Origin: Acidimicrobiales bacterium
Lineage (GTDB): Bacteria; Actinomycetota; Acidimicrobiia; Acidimicrobiales; Aldehydirespiratoraceae
Length of the DNA: 12,399 nucleotides
Direction of reading: 5' to 3'
NCBI GenBank assembly: GCA_021604885.1
Contig: BQJV01000046.1
Coordinates: 1-12,399, forward strand
Below the pieces are notes generated by a model. The model was not told the origin of the DNA, did not search any database, and worked only from the letters and a program-made list of their open reading frames with translations. Made by a program: the position numbers and the translations under genes. Positions within the stretch are counted from its first letter, which is position 1. The number at the start of each line of letters is the position of its first letter. Below, in pieces: positions 6,733-12,399 of this stretch.

Positions 6733-6750
6733 CGGGCCCTCTCCGGCCCG
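6733..6750 (-). terminator. Short hairpin between kinase and regulator genes, possible attenuator
   Basis: On the minus strand CGGGCC, loop GGAGAG and GGCCCG form a 6-base-pair GC-rich stem, followed at once by TTGACA. It lies about 65 bases after the kinase stop. With no T-tract it is a weak terminator candidate. It could reduce read-through from kinase to regulator. Confidence 0.3.
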
Positions 6751-6813
6751 AGAATCCATCGGTCGACCGGCCCACTTCATTAGGCAATCCGGACGCGGCA
6801 TGGTCGAGCCGCA

Positions 6814-8628
6814 TCACGGACGCTGCCCGGCGTTGCGATCGGCAGCGAGGAAGCAGCGCACCACGGTGCCGCGTCCTTCCTCGGTGTGGAGCTCGAGCGT
6901 GGCCCCGATCGACGAGGCCCGCTCGCGCATGCCCATGATCCCGTAGGAGTCGATCCGGCCGGCTTTCCCGACGGGGAAACCCTTGCCGTCGTCGGCGATC
7001 TCGAGCGCGGCGGCCTCGCCGTCACAGCGCCACCGGATGGCGACACCGCTGGCCTCGGCATGGCGCTCGACGTTCACGATCGCCTCCTGCGCAATGCGCC
7101 ACATCTCCCGCTCCTGGAGCAACGGCAGACGCGGACCGCTGCGGTCGGCGTAGACGCGGATCTCGAGGTCGGTGCGTTCCATCACCCGGGCGCCGAACTG
7201 CTCGAGCACCTCGCCGATCTCGAGCTGATCGGAGACGTCGGTGCGGAGGTCGTAGAGCGTGTCCCGCACCTCGCCGATGACGCCGCGCAGGTCGCTGCGA
7301 AGCTGTTCGAGCGAGCCCCCGAGGTCCTCTTCCTTCGCGTTCTTGCTGACGAGACGGTCGAGCTCGAACGCCAGGTAGGCGAGCGACTGACCGATGTTGT
7401 CGTGGAGATCGCGAGCGATGCGGGTGCGTTCCTCGTCCGCGCCGACCGTCCGCAGGCGGGCGAACCACCGGGCGTTGTCGATCGCGAGGGCGACCGGCTC
7501 GACGAAGCCGTTGAGCAGCTCGATGTCCCGTCGACCGAACGCGTTCGGCTGGCGGGACTCGACGGCGAGCAGTCCGATGATGGACCCACGGGCCGGAAGG
7601 ACGGTGTAGATGCCGGACGACGACATCGGTGAGATGCCGGGGCCACGCGGCTGCGTCAGGTCGGGCTCTTCGATCATCCGGTTGGACGACATCGCGTCCA
7701 TCAGCGGCCGCGGCAGTTCGGTCGGGCCGAGGCGGCTCGGCAGGGCCGCACCTTCGCGCCGGATGACCTGCCAACTGGCGTCGGTGTCGTCGAAGACCAG
7801 GATCGCCACGGCATCGAAGTCGACGAGTCCACGCAGTCGGGCGACGGTCGTGTCGAGCACGTCACCGAGGTCGAGCGACGCCGGCAGGGTCTGGGCGACG
7901 CGATGCAGCGAGAAGAGCAGGGCGTTCGCGTCCGACAGCCGGTCGAGCCGGTCCAACGCGAGCGAGTGCTGGAGGTCGGCCTCACCGCTGATGCGTCGTG
8001 CGTAGCCGGCAACGACGCCGACGAGGAGCAGGACGGCGGACCACTGGAGCGAGACCCGGAGATCCTGGAGCTCGTAGCCGGGCCGAGCAGCGTCGCCGAG
8101 CGCAAGCGCGAGGGCCGCGCCGATGGCGATCCGCAGGCCGAACCCGAAGCCGCGAGCGAAGCCAGCCACGATGATCGCGGTCATCAGCGAGAAGACGAAC
8201 GGGGACTCCCAGTAGTCCGTCGACGCGACGGCGGCGACGTGCAGCGCGATCTCGAAGAAGACCTGGATGAGGGAGCGGACATCGCCGTTGTAGCGAAGGG
8301 GCGTGATCGTGCGGATCACGGTGTAGCTCACGAGGCCCATGCACCACAGCACGACCTCCCAGTCCGAGTTGACGAAAGCGGTCGCGGACAGGGCCAGCGA
8401 CACGGCCGTCATGCCCCAACGGATCGCGAGGATGGCGGGAGCGAAGCTGGCGACCCGGTCGACGCGGTCGACCATGCTCGGGCCGGGCGTGGCACCTTCG
8501 TAGCCGTCGCTGGCGCGACCGATGCGGGCGAGTGGACGCAGCCAGGAGTTGGCCCGGTGACTCGACGGCTGACGCAGGCGCTCTGCATCGGCCGGAGACG
8601 CCTCGTTCGGCGTCTTGAGATCACTCAT
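6814..8628 (-). CDS. Sensor histidine kinase with six membrane helices, GAF and HisKA_3 domains
   Basis: The 604-residue protein has a cytoplasmic N-terminal stretch of about 60 residues, then around six hydrophobic segments (about 63-215), a short helix and a GAF-like sensor domain (about 240-385). The HisKA_3 dimerisation domain contains ERTRIARDLHDNIGQSL with phospho-acceptor H409 and the HDxxxQ pattern linked to phosphatase activity. The C-terminal HATPase has the N-box EAIVNVERHAEA (N519), G1 DDGKGF and G2 GIMGMRERA. This is the NarL/DesK class that pairs with LuxR-type regulators, and such a regulator is next downstream, 133 bases away. The ATG at 8628 is preferred over the in-frame GTG at 8637 because GGGGTGAG lies about 11 bases before the ATG but almost abuts the GTG. 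The signal could be membrane-related or a GAF ligand and cannot be told from sequence. Confidence 0.95.
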   Translation of the reverse strand: MSDLKTPNEASPADAERLRQPSSHRANSWLRPLARIGRASDGYEGATPGPSMVDRVDRVASFAPAILAIRWGMTAVSLALSATAFVNSDWEVVLWCMGLVSYTVIRTITPLRYNGDVRSLIQVFFEIALHVAAVASTDYWESPFVFSLMTAIIVAGFARGFGFGLRIAIGAALALALGDAARPGYELQDLRVSLQWSAVLLLVGVVAGYARRISGEADLQHSLALDRLDRLSDANALLFSLHRVAQTLPASLDLGDVLDTTVARLRGLVDFDAVAILVFDDTDASWQVIRREGAALPSRLGPTELPRPLMDAMSSNRMIEEPDLTQPRGPGISPMSSSGIYTVLPARGSIIGLLAVESRQPNAFGRRDIELLNGFVEPVALAIDNARWFARLRTVGADEERTRIARDLHDNIGQSLAYLAFELDRLVSKNAKEEDLGGSLEQLRSDLRGVIGEVRDTLYDLRTDVSDQLEIGEVLEQFGARVMERTDLEIRVYADRSGPRLPLLQEREMWRIAQEAIVNVERHAEASGVAIRWRCDGEAAALEIADDGKGFPVGKAGRIDSYGIMGMRERASSIGATLELHTEEGRGTVVRCFLAADRNAGQRP

Positions 8629-8723
8629 GATGTCCACGTCTCACCCCGAGAAGTCGGTCCACACCTGTGGTGGTGTTCCCATCGGCAGCGGGACCTTCCG
8701 AGCAAGGAGTTGTGACCCGAGGC

Positions 8724-10166
8724 TCAACAGATCGTCCGGTCCGGGTTGCAGAGCACCGTCCAGTCGTCATCGGTCCAGACCGTCGTCCATTCGCCGACGG
8801 CGGTCGCCAGCTCGACGAGCACACCGTCCGACGGCCAGAGGATCGCCTCGGCCTCGTAGCGGTCCAGGACCGTCGACCACGCCGGGTCGCCGTCCAGCAG
8901 GGAGATGTAGTCCTCCACCAGCGACGGGTCGTGCAGTTCGAAGCGGTCGTCGATCCACGCCGCGCCGGCGTCGCCGTAGCGCGCACCCAGATAGTTGCCC
9001 ACGAAGTCCTGGTGGATGATCCGGGTCTCCCCGGGGACGAGCCCGAGTTCGTCCTCCATCGCGGTGACTGCGTCCTCCGGGAAACGGGAGACGTCCACAT
9101 GGGGCCGCTCCATCGCCAGGAGCGGCACCGCCAGGAGCAGGACCGCAAAGATCGGCACCGCCCGGCGCACCGCGTCGGTGGTGTATGCCGAGGTCAGGCG
9201 GCCGATCGCCGGGAGCCCGCGGGCCAGGACGGGCAGCATGACGAGTGACGCAAGGGCGATGTTGCGTCGGCCGACGAGAGCCGCGGCGAGGAAGACGAGC
9301 GCCGGTATGGCGTCGCGCCACCGCGGCCGACGCATCAAGGCGACCACGACGCCGACGACCATGACGAGGAACGCCCGCGTCCAGAGCCGGTCGAACTCGG
9401 GCGACTGCCATTCCACGACGTGGGAGAGCACTTCCTGGCGGCCGAGCAACTCCAGCGGGAAGAACAACATCGCCGGCCCGTATGGATTCACGACGCCGCC
9501 GACGACCATGCCCACGCCGAGGGCGAGCGCACTCTCCCGCTCGAGTCGCCAGTCCTCGCGATCGGCGAACCCACCGAAGGCCCGGGTGACGAGATAGACG
9601 ACGCCGAGCGGCCAGCTGCCGTGCACGTTGATCCATACCGCGCCGCTGAGGGCGAGCCAGCGAGGCCGACCGTCGCCTTCAACGACGAGCATGGTCGCGC
9701 CGAAGAGCACGAACGCGATCAGGAGCGGTCGTTCGGTCCAGTTGATGAAACCGATGGCCAGCAACGGCACCATGATCGCGAGCCGGGTGACGACACTCGG
9801 CTGCGCCGTGGTGAGACGCCAGGCCATCGCAGCCAGGGCGGCCGCCAGCACGGCAGTCAGCAGACGGAGTCCGTGGAAGCCCGCGAGCTCGTCAACGAGG
9901 CCGTAGACGAGCGAGGCGAGCCACGACTGCACGACGACGCTGTCGCCGCCGGAGGTCCACGTGAAGACGTCCTCGCGGACGATGCGCAGCGACCCGCCGT
10001 CGAACATCTCGCGTCCCGTCGCCAGGTGGGTCAGGAAGCTGTTGTCCGAGATGCGGGTCGCCCCGAACCCCATGCCCACGAGGGCCATGGCGAATCCGAA
10101 GAGCACGCCCAGGTCCAGGGGGAACCGGGGAGCCGGCGACTCCTGCGTCGGCTCGGTGGTGGTCAT
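8724..10166 (-). CDS. Polytopic membrane protein, GT-C-like, within the tad locus
   Basis: The 480-residue protein has a first helix at about 18-38, then an outer loop starting SDNSFLTHLATG (D41, H47) with REDVFTW and QSWLASLVYG. About eight more hydrophobic segments follow, and a soluble C-terminal domain of about 120 residues ends in Cys. Motifs WINVHGSWPLG, NPYGP and EWQSPEF recall a widespread family of bacterial membrane proteins with GT-C-like topology, many of unknown function. A polyprenyl-sugar-dependent glycosyltransferase is the best guess but no catalytic proof is visible. The ATG at 10166 lies 19 bases after the tadC stop, so it is probably co-transcribed with tadB and tadC. The kinase gene begins 95 bases further on. 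Its place among pilus genes suggests a role in surface or pilin modification (inference). Confidence 0.72.
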   Translation of the reverse strand: MTTTEPTQESPAPRFPLDLGVLFGFAMALVGMGFGATRISDNSFLTHLATGREMFDGGSLRIVREDVFTWTSGGDSVVVQSWLASLVYGLVDELAGFHGLRLLTAVLAAALAAMAWRLTTAQPSVVTRLAIMVPLLAIGFINWTERPLLIAFVLFGATMLVVEGDGRPRWLALSGAVWINVHGSWPLGVVYLVTRAFGGFADREDWRLERESALALGVGMVVGGVVNPYGPAMLFFPLELLGRQEVLSHVVEWQSPEFDRLWTRAFLVMVVGVVVALMRRPRWRDAIPALVFLAAALVGRRNIALASLVMLPVLARGLPAIGRLTSAYTTDAVRRAVPIFAVLLLAVPLLAMERPHVDVSRFPEDAVTAMEDELGLVPGETRIIHQDFVGNYLGARYGDAGAAWIDDRFELHDPSLVEDYISLLDGDPAWSTVLDRYEAEAILWPSDGVLVELATAVGEWTTVWTDDDWTVLCNPDRTIC

Positions 10167-10185
10167 GATCGACTCGACGGAATCG

Positions 10186-11115
10186 TCAGAAGTTGTTCAT
10201 GATCCGGATCACGGCCGGACCCAACACGATCGTGAACAGCGCCGGGAAGATGCAGAACACCATCGGGATCAGCATCTTGACGGGCGCCTTCTGCGCCTTC
10301 TCCTGGGCGAGCTGACGACGCTTGATGCGCATCTCCTCGGCCTGCCCGCGAAGCACACGTCCGATCGAGACACCGAACGTGTCGGCCTGGAGGATCGCCA
10401 GCACGAAGCTGCGGATCTCCGAGACCTCGATACGGGCGTCCATGGCCCGCATCGCCTCGGCCCGGGTCGAACCGGCCCTGACTTCGCCGAGCATCCGAGC
10501 GAACTCGTCGCTCAGGGAGCCGGGAACGCTGATGATCGTGCGCTGGAGCGCCTGCTCGAAGCCGAGACCGGCCTCCACCGAGATCACGAGGAGATCGATG
10601 ATGTCCGGCAGTCCTCGAAGGATGTGCTTCTGGCGATCCTCGACCGCGCGGTTGAGCTGCGCATCGGGGCCGACGATCAGCAGCAGACACGCCAGCGCGG
10701 TCACGCCGAGCTGCGTCGTGCCACCGAGGCCGATCGGGTTCCAGATGTAGAGGACGTAGAACGCCACGGGCACCATCACCACGGTGACCACGCGCATCGC
10801 CAGGAAGCGATCCACGACGTCCGCCTGTGGGCGTCCCGAGAGGACGAACTTGTGCCGGACGCCGTCGATGTAGCCGACCGGGGTCAGCCGACGACCGAGT
10901 GAGGTCAAGGCGCCGAGTACCGGGAGCAGCGCACGCTGGGCGAGCGGGTTCAGGAGCTCCTGGTCGCGGACCGACTCGACCTCATAGTCCTCGAGCGCCC
11001 GAAGCGAGTCGCGAACGACCGACTTCTCATGCGCCTGTGAAGCGATGACCCAGATGGCGAGGGCGATGCCGCCGCCGAACAGGGCCGTTGCGATTTGGGG
11101 TGACAGATCGAACAC
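10186..11115 (-). CDS. tadC: Tad pilus inner-membrane platform protein TadC
   Basis: TadC, with TadB, forms the cytoplasmic-membrane platform on which the TadA ATPase drives Flp pilus assembly. The 309 residues contain an N-terminal helix (about 8-25), a cytoplasmic stretch and two helices (about 108-150). The type II secretion F domain follows, with the typical GLPDIIDLLVISVEAGLGFEQAL (starting near 168), and a last helix covers about 280-303. GTG at 11115 is the start: GAGGG at 11120-11124 is a ribosome site that overlaps the tadB stop codon, and only seven bases separate the two genes, so translation is probably coupled. The adjoining tadB homologue and the Flp pilin nearby support the assignment. 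Confidence 0.93.
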   Translation of the reverse strand: MFDLSPQIATALFGGGIALAIWVIASQAHEKSVVRDSLRALEDYEVESVRDQELLNPLAQRALLPVLGALTSLGRRLTPVGYIDGVRHKFVLSGRPQADVVDRFLAMRVVTVVMVPVAFYVLYIWNPIGLGGTTQLGVTALACLLLIVGPDAQLNRAVEDRQKHILRGLPDIIDLLVISVEAGLGFEQALQRTIISVPGSLSDEFARMLGEVRAGSTRAEAMRAMDARIEVSEIRSFVLAILQADTFGVSIGRVLRGQAEEMRIKRRQLAQEKAQKAPVKMLIPMVFCIFPALFTIVLGPAVIRIMNNF

Positions 11116-11122
11116 GATGCCC

Positions 11123-12399
11123 TCAGATGTCGATGTTGATGATCTTCTTCATCCATGCGAAGCCGGCCAGAGCCGCAACGATGGACATACCCAGCAGCAC
11201 CTTGCCGAAGCCGTCGGTGAAGAGGGTGTTGATATACGTGGGGTTGATGCCCCACATGGCGAGACCGAGCAGGATCGGGAGAGCGCCGAGAACAATGGCA
11301 CTCATCTTTCCTTCGGCCGTCAGGGTGGCGACGTCTCGACGGAGACGTTCGCGTTCGGTCATGGTCTCCGCGACGGTCAGCAGGAGCTCGGACAGGTTGC
11401 CGCCGACCTCTCGCTGGATCTTCACGGCCATGACGGCCCAGGCGAAGTCCGGTGAGTCCATACGCTCGGCCGAGGCATCCATGGCCTCCTCGAGCGGACG
11501 ACCCAGCTGGGCCTCGGTCACGATGCGGCGGAGCTCGCCACCCATCGGGTCCTCGACTTCCTGCGACACGGCTTCCACGCCCTGCATGAACGAGTAGCCG
11601 GCCTTGAGCGTCGAGGACAGCAGCTGGAGGGTGTCCGGCAGCTGCGACATGAACGCCTTCTGGCGTCGCGATGCCTTCATGCGGACCAGGAAGCCCGGCA
11701 CGAGCACGCCGAGGATGCCGAGCACGAGCATGCCCGGCCACGAGCCGGTCAGGATCAGGCCGAGCACGAAGAAGGCGGCAGCGATGCCGGCACCGGCGGT
11801 GAGTGCTTCACCCGCCCGCAGCGGGAGGTCCGCCTGCTCGAGTGTCTGCTCGAGACGGGCGAGCATGCCGCGTCGTTCGGCCATGCCCTCGGTGATCTCG
11901 ACGGCCCGCTTGAGCAGGGCGTTCCTGGACATGGCTGACTCGCCGTCGTCCTCGATCGCGGCCTGGCTGAGGGGATCGTCGTACGCCTGAAGCACGCTGT
12001 TCAGCGCCGACTCGTCCTTCTGCGTGAGCATCACGACGGCGTAGGCACCGAGGCCGGCGGCGATGGCGCCGAAGAACACGCCGAGCAGCCGTCCGGTGTC
12101 GCTCTGGAGGAAGCCGAGCCCGGGCAGGCTGCTGTCCCCCTTGTCGGCGAAGGGCGCGAGTGCGACACCCGACGTGGTGGATCCGGCCGTGTACGAGGCC
12201 CGTATGGCCGTGTCGTCGACCGTGACGGTGATCTGGTTGCCGTCCACCATCTGTTCGGACTCGAACGGGATCTGCCAGGTGTTGTTGACGACCAGGGAGA
12301 CGGATGCGCCGTAGCCGGCGATCTCCTCGGCGACCTCGGTCCCGGCGAACGCGCCGCCGTAGGTGGACGAGACGAAGCTGCGCAGCGAGCCGACAATCG
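11123..12399 (-). CDS. tadB: TadB-type pilus platform protein with extra N-terminal extracytoplasmic region (start lies beyond the right edge)
   Basis: The frame is open from the TGA at 11123 to the end of the window, giving 424 visible residues. An internal ATG at 12250 is unlikely to be the start, since the coding-like sequence continues upstream (SLRSFVSSTYGGAFAGTEV, then ASVSLVVNNTWQIPF). The first 85 or so residues look like a beta-rich domain outside the membrane. A helix follows (LLGVFFGAIAAGLGAYAVVML), then a cytoplasmic stretch and a helix pair. The type II secretion F domain comes next, with QLPDTLQLLSSTLKAGYSFMQGVEAV and EVGGNLSELLLTVAETM, and two C-terminal helices end in KKIINIDI. 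The F domain fits TadB, the partner of TadC, encoded directly downstream. Classical TadB lacks so large an ectodomain; in some actinobacteria the F domain is fused to a von Willebrand A-like N-terminal part, which may lie outside this window. Confidence 0.9.
   Translation of the reverse strand, partial: IVGSLRSFVSSTYGGAFAGTEVAEEIAGYGASVSLVVNNTWQIPFESEQMVDGNQITVTVDDTAIRASYTAGSTTSGVALAPFADKGDSSLPGLGFLQSDTGRLLGVFFGAIAAGLGAYAVVMLTQKDESALNSVLQAYDDPLSQAAIEDDGESAMSRNALLKRAVEITEGMAERRGMLARLEQTLEQADLPLRAGEALTAGAGIAAAFFVLGLILTGSWPGMLVLGILGVLVPGFLVRMKASRRQKAFMSQLPDTLQLLSSTLKAGYSFMQGVEAVSQEVEDPMGGELRRIVTEAQLGRPLEEAMDASAERMDSPDFAWAVMAVKIQREVGGNLSELLLTVAETMTERERLRRDVATLTAEGKMSAIVLGALPILLGLAMWGINPTYINTLFTDGFGKVLLGMSIVAALAGFAWMKKIINIDI

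Noticed and set aside
7536..7547. CGAACGCGTTCG palindrome resembling an SOS box
   Set aside because: The half-sites are separated by two bases rather than four, and it lies inside the kinase coding sequence, so it is not a LexA site by the usual rule.
12031..12396. A Pro/Ser/Arg-rich open frame at the right edge on the minus strand
   Set aside because: It is an out-of-frame shadow of tadB. The tadB frame is itself open to the window end and gives a sensible membrane-protein sequence.

Overview
The window is GC-rich, densely coding DNA from an actinobacterium. UvrB has the actinobacterial form of Walker A (GxTGSGKSATIAW) and the gene order coaE - uvrB - uvrA matches the order known from mycobacteria. 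A Thr-rich stalk protein and a Tad pilus locus with an ectodomain-bearing TadB suggest a lineage such as Acidimicrobiia, but that placement is inference. There are ten full or partial genes on the minus strand and one on the plus strand. No gene-free stretch exceeds about 180 bases, and I see no tRNA, rRNA, CRISPR array or insertion sequence.

Read in the direction of transcription (right to left), the right half is part of a tad (Flp pilus / type II secretion-like) locus. It begins with tadB (running off the right edge and carrying an extra extracytoplasmic region), then tadC, a polytopic GT-C-like membrane protein, a six-helix GAF sensor kinase of the NarL/DesK type and its LuxR/NarL response regulator. 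A good intrinsic terminator follows, then a small Flp prepilin. The expected cluster partners (tadA ATPase, cpaB, tadE/F, prepilin peptidase) are not in the window and may lie to the right. TadB and TadC would form the inner-membrane platform of the pilus, the Flp gene encodes the pilin subunit, and the two-component pair is the obvious candidate regulator.

The left half is a housekeeping and DNA-repair block. It holds coaE (last step of coenzyme A synthesis), a divergent or convergent stalk-protein gene on the plus strand, uvrB, a second GT-C-like membrane protein, and the first third or less of uvrA, which runs off the left edge. uvrA has a perfect palindromic LexA/SOS box just upstream of its GTG start. 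A strong hairpin separates coaE from the convergent stalk-protein gene.

Points that deserve a second look are the SOS box in front of uvrA but not uvrB, the recurring TANNNT hexamer six or seven bases before start codons (a leaderless-mRNA pattern), the extended TadB, the GT-C-like protein plus pilin with N-x-S sequons, and the sensor pair embedded in the pilus locus. No wholly new system is evident; most of the window is recognisable.
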